Shown here in pieces: positions 18,405 to 25,793 of a stretch of 64,000 nucleotides of DNA. Every line of letters starts with the position of its first letter. Within the stretch, counting starts at the first letter, position 1. The position numbers were made by a program, and so were the translations under genes. The stretch spans positions 1-64,000 of the forward strand of contig JAYTTF010000089.1 in the NCBI GenBank assembly GCA_043745195.1, written 5' to 3'. A model generated the notes under the pieces. It ran no database searches. It was not told the origin of the DNA and saw nothing but the letters and a program-made list of their open reading frames with translations. The DNA comes from JANXSF01 sp043745195 (lineage in GTDB: Bacteria > Acidobacteriota > Terriglobia > Bryobacterales > Bryobacteraceae).

Positions 18405-19919
18405 TTACCGAAAAACCGGTTTCAGCGGAGCTGGAAGATAGCGTCGAATCATTGCTTTCTCTTCTTCGTGGAAGAAGCCGGAGAGCACCAGCATAGCAAC
18501 ATAAACAATTGCGAAGGTGATTGATGTCAATGCCAGCAGGTAGAACAGTTTGACATTTTGGAGTTGATATCGAATGGCAAGGGAGCAAATTGCAGCCACG
18601 GATGCAGCTAGCAAGGCGCGGCCAGTATCGTAAAACTGAAATAGATTGGTTCTTCCTATTCTTAGAATACGGGTGAATTTCCAGGCGACAAATAGTTTGT
18701 CCAGAAACCCTACTAATACAACCACGGTAATCGCTCCAAGCATGCCAAGCCGAGGGGTAGTCCACCACAAAAGTGCCGCCATGCCGGCAACTAAAAGGAC
18801 TCGAAACTTAACGAAGAAGAAACGGAGTTCTGGATACACACGAGTCAGCGGATCAATGGGAAAGATGGTGGTAAGAATCAAAAATAGGTTTACAAAAAAA
18901 ATCGGCGCGCTTTCTCTGAATTTCGGCGTGAAGAGAAAAACTATAAAGGGCTCAGTAACAGTTATGAAGTAAAAGAAGACTGCGAATGCCGGTATGGACA
19001 ACTTTCTCATGACTCTGGCCGTCAAAGCCAGAATTTGGTCCGTTTCACCATTTTTTCTCATTTCGGACATTCGCGGCAACACAACTGCGGTGGAGGATTC
19101 AGTTACCAGTCCCATAATGGGGAGTTGGAAACAGCCTTGGGTGTACAAAGCAAGAGTTGCTGCTCCCAGAAAATTGGAGACGAAGTAAGTGTGCATGTCC
19201 ACCTGCAGCACCAGCAACAACCAGGACAACCCCAAAGGGGTGGCATAGATAATTTGCTCACGTAGTAGTTTGCCATCGAATTGCTTCCAGAATCCAGGAA
19301 ATCGCGAGCCCAAGTACCAAAACATCAACAGCACTGTGATCGCTGAATGGATGAGGAAGGAGCAAAGAATTGCCACTGGAGTTCCCCATTGTACGACCGC
19401 TATAAAGAGAGAAATGGTGCGGGTGGCCTGAATGAGCACGAAAAAAAACGCTGTTATTTCCACTTCCTGATGAGCCATCAAAATTGCCTCGAAACCTTGG
19501 CACAATACGGCAAGTGGGATTGCCAACGCAACATAACCGGCATATTGAGTCAACGAAGGGGCACCCAGAAGCGTGGAATAGATTTGAGGAAACGCGAGCG
19601 TAATGAAGGAGCCAAAGAGCCCCATTGTTGTCATTACCAGTACGATATTAAGAACAACCTGCCGCTGTCTGGCTGTTTCCCTGGGTAGAAAATAGAAGGC
19701 GCACGTGCCAAACCCCATGGGAAGGTAGTTTGTGGCGGAAATGATCACGATGAATAATTGCTTGTACACCCCCATCGTCTCCAAATCCATTCGCCTGGCT
19801 ACAACCAATGGAGTGATAAAAGTGAGGACGAACGCAATGAGTCTACCGGCTAAAATCCACGAAGCCTTGCTTGAAAGGCTTCGTTTGGAGGTTTGCACGA
19901 TAGGTGTTTTCTCCGACAA
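18405..19919 (-). CDS. Polysaccharide flippase (Wzx/MOP superfamily)
   Basis: The 504-residue protein has about twelve to fourteen hydrophobic helices along its length. The N-terminus SSKASWILAGRLIAFVLTFITP leads into ARRMDLETMGVYKQLFIV, the usual start of MOP-family flippases that move undecaprenyl-linked repeat units across the inner membrane. Convergent with the heparinase gene with only eight bases between the stops. Its start is followed upstream by the tandem 92-bp repeats. Confidence 0.88.
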   Translation of the reverse strand: MSEKTPIVQTSKRSLSSKASWILAGRLIAFVLTFITPLVVARRMDLETMGVYKQLFIVIISATNYLPMGFGTCAFYFLPRETARQRQVVLNIVLVMTTMGLFGSFITLAFPQIYSTLLGAPSLTQYAGYVALAIPLAVLCQGFEAILMAHQEVEITAFFFVLIQATRTISLFIAVVQWGTPVAILCSFLIHSAITVLLMFWYLGSRFPGFWKQFDGKLLREQIIYATPLGLSWLLLVLQVDMHTYFVSNFLGAATLALYTQGCFQLPIMGLVTESSTAVVLPRMSEMRKNGETDQILALTARVMRKLSIPAFAVFFYFITVTEPFIVFLFTPKFRESAPIFFVNLFLILTTIFPIDPLTRVYPELRFFFVKFRVLLVAGMAALLWWTTPRLGMLGAITVVVLVGFLDKLFVAWKFTRILRIGRTNLFQFYDTGRALLAASVAAICSLAIRYQLQNVKLFYLLALTSITFAIVYVAMLVLSGFFHEEEKAMIRRYLPAPLKPVFR

Positions 19920-19947
19920 TTATCTTCTTCCCCTGGACATTGGATCT

Positions 19948-20131
19948 CCTAACAAACAAGCGCAAAACGGACTCGCTTCGGCGAATAACTTCCTTTGTTT
20001 CTCAACTGCATTTCGCCGCGCCGAAGCGGCCTTTGCGCTCCTAAGAAACAAGCGCAAAACGGACTCGCTTCGGCGAATAACTTCCTTTGTTTCTCAACTG
20101 CATTTCGCCGCGCCGAAACGGCCTTTGCGCT
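19948..20131. repeat. Two tandem copies of a 92-bp palindromic repeat
   Basis: Copy one spans 19948-20039 and copy two 20040-20131. They differ at two positions. Each copy starts CCTAA, then AAACAAGCGCAAAACGG, and ends AAGCGGCCTTTGCGCT or its one-base variant. The ends AGCGCAAA and TTTGCGCT are inverted repeats, and the inner arms (GCTTCGGCG against CGCCGAAGCG) extend the foldback, so each copy is an imperfect hairpin around a TTTGTTTCTCAACTGC loop. A third, inverted copy lies at 57148-57229. This is the form of a small dispersed non-coding element (REP/BIME or MITE-like). It fills the gap between the flippase and dehydrogenase genes. Confidence 0.85.
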
Positions 20132-20133
20132 AA

Positions 20134-21423
20134 CTAAACTGGGTCGCCGGTCCCGCTTCGTACCAGATCGATAACCGGTTTTCCAGTTGCGCGAATTTTC
20201 GCCGAGATTTCAGGCGATGGCTTTTGAGCAATCACGATATTATCGGCCCAAGCCAACATTTCCTCCAGTTCTCCTACCATCAGCTTTCCGATATGTGGCA
20301 CGGCGTTCAGGATATAGTGACGGTTACTGCCGTAGATTGTATCGATCTGGATGTGCGGATCGAACACTTTCATATCCCGGCCCTTGCCGATCAGATACTC
20401 GAGCATCGTGACCACTGGACTCTCGCGAAGATCGTCGGTGTTCTCTTTGAACGCCAGTCCAAAAATCCCCAATTTCTTGTTTCCCAAGTCGATAACCCCA
20501 TCAATGGCGCGGCGCAAATGTTCGTCGTTGCTGGCGAGTACGCTGAACAGCATAGGGAGTTTGACGTCAAGTCGGGACGCACGGTAATTGAGGGCACGTA
20601 AATCCTTGGGTAGGCAAGAGCCGCCAAAGGCGAAACCGGGTTTTAAGTATGCTTTGGAAATATTTAGGTGGTCATCCTGGCAAAGAGTCTCCATCACCTC
20701 TTCAGCGGAAATTCCCATCCTTGTGGCAAGCGAACCAATCTCGTTCGCAAAGGAAATTTTCACAGCATGGAAAGCGTTGCAGGCGTACTTTATCATTTCC
20801 GCAGTACGTAAACTTACAAGACATGGTGCAACTCCCAGGGCATCGTAGATACTGGCGGCCCTTCCAACTGCAGCAGGATCGCTGCCGCCAACGACAATTA
20901 TCGACGGCTCGCGGAAGTCCTTTACGGCAGTACCTTCCCGTAAGAACTCAGGATTGGATACGACACTGACAAGATTGTTTCCGGCGAAAACAGATTCGAC
21001 AATTTCTTCGCAGGTTCCAGGAAAAACCGTGCTTCGCACAGCGACAATCAATGGTTTAGTTCGGCCGGAAAGTTCAGCTGCGATGTTGGTTACTACCCGG
21101 CGGAGTTGATCTAAGCCCAGATTCCCCGTTTTTTCCGACGGAGTGCCCACGCAGAGCAACGCGATGTCTGCCTGCTGGATTGCATCCGTAGTGGAGGTAG
21201 TGGCGGTTAAGAATCCTCCCTTCACGCTGGAACTGACCAACGACTCAAGCCCTGGCTCGTAAAATGGCGCCTGGCCCTTAATCACATTCGAGACTTTACC
21301 CGGATCGGTATCGACACCGATCACTTTATGGCCTAAGTCGGCTAGACAGGCTGCAGTGACACAGCCAACGTATCCGAGGCCGAAAACTGCGATTGTAGAT
21401 GGGTTCTTCGTCATATTAGACAT
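20134..21423 (-). CDS. UDP-glucose/GDP-mannose dehydrogenase family protein
   Basis: A 429-residue NAD-dependent four-electron dehydrogenase that turns a nucleotide sugar into its uronic acid. The NAD-binding start is IAVFGLGYVGCVTAACLADL with VDTDPGKV. The catalytic cysteine lies in the conserved FAFGGSCLPKDLRAL near residue 260, and the C-terminal domain shows GLAFKENTDDLRESP. The wording (GLGYVGCV, GSCLPKDLRAL) is closer to AlgD-type GDP-mannose dehydrogenases than to Ugd, but I would not fix the sugar. The start is the ATG at 21423, which has a good AAAGGA ribosome-binding site nine bases upstream. It supplies a uronic acid that the AsnB-type enzymes could amidate. Confidence 0.88.
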   Translation of the reverse strand: MSNMTKNPSTIAVFGLGYVGCVTAACLADLGHKVIGVDTDPGKVSNVIKGQAPFYEPGLESLVSSSVKGGFLTATTSTTDAIQQADIALLCVGTPSEKTGNLGLDQLRRVVTNIAAELSGRTKPLIVAVRSTVFPGTCEEIVESVFAGNNLVSVVSNPEFLREGTAVKDFREPSIIVVGGSDPAAVGRAASIYDALGVAPCLVSLRTAEMIKYACNAFHAVKISFANEIGSLATRMGISAEEVMETLCQDDHLNISKAYLKPGFAFGGSCLPKDLRALNYRASRLDVKLPMLFSVLASNDEHLRRAIDGVIDLGNKKLGIFGLAFKENTDDLRESPVVTMLEYLIGKGRDMKVFDPHIQIDTIYGSNRHYILNAVPHIGKLMVGELEEMLAWADNIVIAQKPSPEISAKIRATGKPVIDLVRSGTGDPV

Positions 21424-21502
21424 ATTTGTTGTCCTTTTGCCGATTGCCACTTGACTCGCGACTACTCGCAATGTTGGGATGGCTATTCGGGCTATTGTTT
21501 AA

Positions 21503-22702
21503 ATGAAAATACTTTGGGTTTGTGGGACGTTTCTTCATCCGACCAACAAGGGTGGTCAGATTCGAACTTTGGAAATGTTGAAGCGGTTGCATGAGAGGCA
21601 TGAAATCCACTATGTTGCTTTTCAACAAAACGGTGAAACCGAAGGATTGGAAAGAGCAGTGGAGTATTCCACTCAGGCCTACGCAATTCCTCACGCTGTT
21701 CCAGCTAGAGGCACGGTTCCGTTCTTTATGCAACTGGCTGCCAATTTGTTTTCTGACCTTCCTTTGTCGGTAAGCCGATACATCAGCCCCGCGATGCGTG
21801 AAGTTATCAGGTCTTTGCGGAGCAAGCATAGCTTTGACAGTGTCGTTTGCGATTTTCTGTTCCCCGCACCTAATTTTTCGAATTTTGACGACGTTGTGCT
21901 TTTTGAGCACAACGTTGAATCGATGATCTGGCAACGCCATGTTGAAAGTAGCAGCGATCCGTTGCGCAAAGCCTATTTCGGAATGCAATATCGGAGAATG
22001 CTTGCATGCGAGGCAAAGGCGTGCCGTGAGGCCGCCCATGTAATTGCCGTCTCTGCCATTGATGCCCGGAAGATTGAGCAGATGTTTGATTTGAGCAAGG
22101 TTTCGGACATCAAAACCGGGGTTGATGTGGACTACTTTGCGCCTGCCCCCATCGCTCATCCAAAGGTTGCGGATCTGGTGTTTGTTGGCTCTATGGACTG
22201 GCTGCCGAACATCGATGGTGTTCGCTTCTTTGTTTCCGAAGTGCTGCCTTTGATTTGCGCCAAAATTCCTGAAGTGAAACTGGTTATTGTAGGCCGCACA
22301 CCACCTGCCGAGATTCAAAAGATGGCGGGGCCGAATGTTCATGTTACTGGGACTGTCGCCGACATTCGCCCTTATTTGTGGGGCTCGGCTGTTTCTATTG
22401 TTCCGTTGCGAATCGGCAGTGGCACTCGTTTGAAAATCTACGAATCGATGGCGGCTAAAACTGCGGTGGTCTCCACTACGATTGGTGCTGAGGGACTGGT
22501 TTATGAAGACGGAACGAATATTGCAATTGCCGATTCGGCAGAAGATATTGCTCGTAGTTGCATTCATCTCATCGAAAATGTCGCTAGCCGCCGAAGCATG
22601 GCGCAATCGGCATTTAAGATGGTTGCCGAAAGGTTTTCCTGGCCACAAATCGCCCAAGAATTTGAAGATTTGTTGAAAGAGTACCCGGCTCGGAAGCATT
22701 GA
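21503..22702 (+). CDS. Glycosyltransferase family 4, second copy
   Basis: A 399-residue GT-B transferase. The N-terminus MKILWVCGTFLHPTNKGGQI resembles the exosortase/PEP-CTERM-associated sugar transferase group, whose members start with NKGxxIR. The donor half has VFVGSMDWLPNIDGVRFFVS and VPLRIGSGTRLKIYESMAAK, the glycine-rich and EX7E-type region. No membrane segment is visible. Divergent from the dehydrogenase, so the two share the promoter region 21424-21502. Confidence 0.88.
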   Translation: MKILWVCGTFLHPTNKGGQIRTLEMLKRLHERHEIHYVAFQQNGETEGLERAVEYSTQAYAIPHAVPARGTVPFFMQLAANLFSDLPLSVSRYISPAMREVIRSLRSKHSFDSVVCDFLFPAPNFSNFDDVVLFEHNVESMIWQRHVESSSDPLRKAYFGMQYRRMLACEAKACREAAHVIAVSAIDARKIEQMFDLSKVSDIKTGVDVDYFAPAPIAHPKVADLVFVGSMDWLPNIDGVRFFVSEVLPLICAKIPEVKLVIVGRTPPAEIQKMAGPNVHVTGTVADIRPYLWGSAVSIVPLRIGSGTRLKIYESMAAKTAVVSTTIGAEGLVYEDGTNIAIADSAEDIARSCIHLIENVASRRSMAQSAFKMVAERFSWPQIAQEFEDLLKEYPARKH

Positions 22703-22705
22703 TTG

Positions 22706-23824
22706 TTATTCCCAGGCCATCTGTTTACGGCTGGTCATGGCATGATAGAAGCCGAAGAAAACAGCAATGTTGATCATTGTGAAATAGAAAGGCAACATCA
22801 AATGCCGAGGGCGTAATTTTACTAGGGTTCCAAAAGCGGCCAGTGAATAAAAAAGAATTTGGCCAAACAAAAGCGCCTGATAGAGAGGCTGATCGAATAA
22901 GAAGAGATTTGCGACGATGGCCCCCACCATTCCGAACGGCACCAGCAGACGTATGACTTTGTGAGATAGAAAGAAGAAAAGTGGGAGCGGTTGGAATGGA
23001 CTAATCACTCCCTTGATTTCGGAAATTTGCTGGATGTTGCCAGTCATGATTCGGACGCGACGTCCAAATCCAGTCATCTCCTTAGCCTCCTCGTAAACAA
23101 TGGCCTTGGGTTCATACACGGCCCGGAATTTCTTCGCTAAAACGGAAACCGGAATGACGTAATCGTCATTGATGGTTCCGGCCGGAGGGTAAGGGTAAAG
23201 ACTCTTCCGGATGGCATTGAGTTGGCCATGGCCACCTAGAGTTGAAGCCAATTCAGATTCCTGTACTTTCAGAAACGTTTCGTATTTCCAATAAAACTCT
23301 TCTGATTTGCCTACATCAACTTCATCGGCCTTGATGACGCTGTACTTGCCACTGACCGCTCCTACTTGGGGATCTGCGAAATTCATCATCAAGATCCGCA
23401 GCGAATCTTGATAGAGCATTGCAGCAGTGTCGGAAAAGACAATAATTTCGTTGCTGCAATGACCAACTGCGTCGTTCAGCGTCAATATTTTGCCGCGGTT
23501 TTTTTTGAAATCAAGAACCGTCACTCGCGTGCCTTCTGCCGCTTTTTTTGCAAGTTCAGCAGTTCTATCCTTGGGGCCGTCGCAAGCAACCACGATTTCA
23601 AGTTTTTCGGCGGGGTAGTTGATATTCAGAGAGTTACGTATTTTCTCTTCAATAATGTGTTCTTCGTTGTAAGCCGGGATAACAAGAGACACGCTGGGTT
23701 CAAACGGCCGTCGATTTACAGGACGATGAATGAACAGCCGCAATAAAAACAGTACGAGAGGATAGCCGAAGTAGGCATAAACTGGAACCGCAACGCACAA
23801 CCAAAACAAATAGGAAGTATTCAC
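22706..23824 (-). CDS. Membrane glycosyltransferase family 2
   Basis: A 372-residue processive-type GT2 protein. One N-terminal membrane helix is followed by the GT-A domain with VSLVIPAYNEEHIIEEKI, the nucleotide-binding IVVACDGPKDRTAELA, VFSDTAAMLY in the DxD position (here SDT) and TINDDYVIPVSVLAK near residue 218. It closes with three or four hydrophobic helices (about 275-365). Such enzymes polymerise or decorate surface glycans. Convergent with the GT4 gene by three bases. A tandem 12-mer repeat lies 30 bases upstream of its start. Confidence 0.88.
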   Translation of the reverse strand: MNTSYLFWLCVAVPVYAYFGYPLVLFLLRLFIHRPVNRRPFEPSVSLVIPAYNEEHIIEEKIRNSLNINYPAEKLEIVVACDGPKDRTAELAKKAAEGTRVTVLDFKKNRGKILTLNDAVGHCSNEIIVFSDTAAMLYQDSLRILMMNFADPQVGAVSGKYSVIKADEVDVGKSEEFYWKYETFLKVQESELASTLGGHGQLNAIRKSLYPYPPAGTINDDYVIPVSVLAKKFRAVYEPKAIVYEEAKEMTGFGRRVRIMTGNIQQISEIKGVISPFQPLPLFFFLSHKVIRLLVPFGMVGAIVANLFLFDQPLYQALLFGQILFYSLAAFGTLVKLRPRHLMLPFYFTMINIAVFFGFYHAMTSRKQMAWE

Positions 23825-23854
23825 AGAAACTAATTAAGCCCGTAGGCTTTCCTT

Positions 23855-23903
23855 TCGAAAAACCGGTCGAAAAACCGGTCGAAAACAACGGTCGAAAAAC
23901 CGG
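23855..23903. repeat. Four tandem copies of a 12-bp word upstream of the GT2 gene
   Basis: TCGAAAAACCGG occurs at 23855-23866, 23867-23878 and 23892-23903, with a 13-base variant TCGAAAACAACGG at 23879-23891. On the GT2 coding strand the word is CCGGTTTTTCGA, starting 31 bases upstream of the ATG at 23824. The 12-base period is close to one helical turn. The place and period fit an operator array or a short tandem repeat that affects transcription or the leader. The short hairpin AAGCC-CGTA-GGCTT at 23836-23849 lies between it and the start codon. Confidence 0.75.
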
Positions 23904-24260
23904 CGACGGTATTCACCATGACGTTGTTGCCTTGCATCGGGCTGGACACTTCTATTTATCCACCAGAGTTGTTTCTTTTCTTGTCATTTTAAGCGGACCC
24001 TTCAGCTGCTTGTGTCTTTGTTGACGGATTGAACCGGCGGCTGTGAAGCCTAGTACTAGCAACCTCACCCTACAATAACTATTTTTACATATCGACAAGA
24101 ATCATGAATAGGTACACGCCAATTTGAGGGGGTCGAAAATTTCGGTCACAGGTCTTTGTATCTTTTAAGTAACTGAAAAACAATATCTTGTTACTGCGGC
24201 TGTTACTGCTGAAGATTTCAAACCTATTGAATACAAGCAGAGGTTGGATAACAAAAAATT
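23904..24260. other. Intergenic region upstream of the tail-fibre-like gene
   Basis: A stretch of about 350 bases with no credible reading frame. It must carry the promoter of the plus-strand secreted protein genes and part of the GT2 control region. GGTCGAAAATTTCGG near 24130 repeats the GTCGAAAA word of the tandem array. I see no known riboswitch fold and no clear sigma-70 pair. The SD before the ATG at 24261 is weak. Confidence 0.4.
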
Positions 24261-25793
24261 ATGAAAAGAGCGATTCTCTTAGTCGTCCTCCTGGGTTTAC
24301 CAGGTAGAAAGTGCGAGGCTCAGACCAAAGTGGATTTGAGTTCGCAATCGAAAAGTGTTGATTTTTCAACGGCGGCATTTACTCTGCCAGTCCGGACAGG
24401 TCCGTCACTCAGTGTCAGTTGCAGAGTAGGCGAGCTATTTTACAAAACGAATGCGCCTGCGGGTCAAAATCTGTATGGCTGCACATCGACCAATGTCTGG
24501 TCTTTGCAAAGCGGCGGTTCGGGTGGTGGATCAGGTGGCGGCGGAGCGGTTTCAAGTGTGGCGGGAAAGGTTGGTGATGTTAGTCTGCAATATACTGATC
24601 TTACAGACTTTAAGGTTCAACTTTCGGGTGGGACTGCGGTCATAGGGGCTGGGTGTAGTGCTTCACTACCTTGCACTGTCCGGTTTGGTTCCAAAAGCTA
24701 TTTGTTTCCGAACCCGGCCACCATTTCAAATCTGACTGGCACGGGAACTGCGGGACCTCATACGGTCTATATATTTGTGCGTGCTGATGGAATTCTCTAT
24801 TTTGGGATCAATGGTGTCGCGGTTACCGGTGCTGCTTTGACCGGAGCAGTTCTTTCCATAGGGACTACGAACTTTCCCAGCGATAGTTACGGGCTAGCTG
24901 TCTGTAGCGTCAGTAACAATGTAATGACACAGTGTACCGATTTGAGGGGTACGGGTAGAGATGTAGTTGCCGCAGCTGATGGCACACTTCAGGTGATCAG
25001 CAACCCAACTACTGGTTATCAGGAAATCGCCGTAAATCCTTCTGCGGTCGCAACGTCGACTGGAAGCAATGATTTTTCAGGCAACAACAAGGTCAATCTG
25101 GGTAGTCAATACTTGTCCATTACACTTGGAAATGACTCTGCTTCTGGAACCGTTCAAAACCGTTTCGTTGTACTAAACAGCAGTGGAAAGGGTGCGCTGG
25201 CTGGCACCGCTGCTAGCGGCAGAATCATTGGAGTCTGTATGGCGGATTGTGGCAACTCTGGCAACGCCCGGGTCGCAACCAGAGGGCAGGTACTTTTGCA
25301 GTTTGACGGACCTACCACAGCAGGCAACTATGTCAAAGTATCCACAACAACCGCTGGGAAGGCGACGGATGCAGGCACCAGCCGCCCCACATCCGGACAA
25401 ATCCTTGGATACGTTTTATCTACCAATACCTCAGCCGGGACTTACTCCGTAATTCTGGAGCCTGATATATTCGCCGATAATTTCCCAGGGTTCGGAGATA
25501 GATTTCTGGTTGGGGCACTTTCAGCTTCAAGCTACTGGCAAGAAGCTCAACGGCAAAGCAGTATTTTCGGAAGTGGTGATAAAGTTAAGCCAATGGGCAG
25601 AATAGCAGTTCAAAAAAGTAAGGAATTCAATTTGAGTCAAAGATTTGACAAGTCTGGAATCCTTCTGCCCTACTTGCTTGCGAAAACGATTAGTCAGGAC
25701 GATTCAACAGAGCACCTATCGAAAGGTTGCAACCAAAACATACCATTGGAGGATTCTTATGCGCTTTCTGGCTCAGTCACCATTTCGGAATAA
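24261..25793 (+). CDS. Secreted tail-fibre-like surface protein
   Basis: A 510-residue protein with an N-terminal signal (MKRAILLVVLLGLPGRKCEA, cleavage likely near residue 20). A head domain of about 60 residues is followed by a flexible glycine/serine linker (GGSGGGSGGGG near residue 86). After the linker comes VSSVAGKVGDVSLQYTDLTD, the wording commonly seen where phage tail fibres and similar trimeric proteins begin a shaft. The rest (about 120-400) is low in charge and rich in Gly, Thr, Ser and Asn, typical of beta-rich extracellular structures. The last 60 residues are more charged. I do not recognise a catalytic motif. It overlaps the start of the downstream beta-helix gene by 35 bases, so they are probably translated together. 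Confidence 0.5.
   Translation: MKRAILLVVLLGLPGRKCEAQTKVDLSSQSKSVDFSTAAFTLPVRTGPSLSVSCRVGELFYKTNAPAGQNLYGCTSTNVWSLQSGGSGGGSGGGGAVSSVAGKVGDVSLQYTDLTDFKVQLSGGTAVIGAGCSASLPCTVRFGSKSYLFPNPATISNLTGTGTAGPHTVYIFVRADGILYFGINGVAVTGAALTGAVLSIGTTNFPSDSYGLAVCSVSNNVMTQCTDLRGTGRDVVAAADGTLQVISNPTTGYQEIAVNPSAVATSTGSNDFSGNNKVNLGSQYLSITLGNDSASGTVQNRFVVLNSSGKGALAGTAASGRIIGVCMADCGNSGNARVATRGQVLLQFDGPTTAGNYVKVSTTTAGKATDAGTSRPTSGQILGYVLSTNTSAGTYSVILEPDIFADNFPGFGDRFLVGALSASSYWQEAQRQSSIFGSGDKVKPMGRIAVQKSKEFNLSQRFDKSGILLPYLLAKTISQDDSTEHLSKGCNQNIPLEDSYALSGSVTISE

Noticed and set aside
21416..22699. 427-codon open frame antisense to the second GT4 gene
   Set aside because: The sense strand encodes a complete glycosyltransferase; the antisense product is Asn/Arg/His-rich without family motifs.
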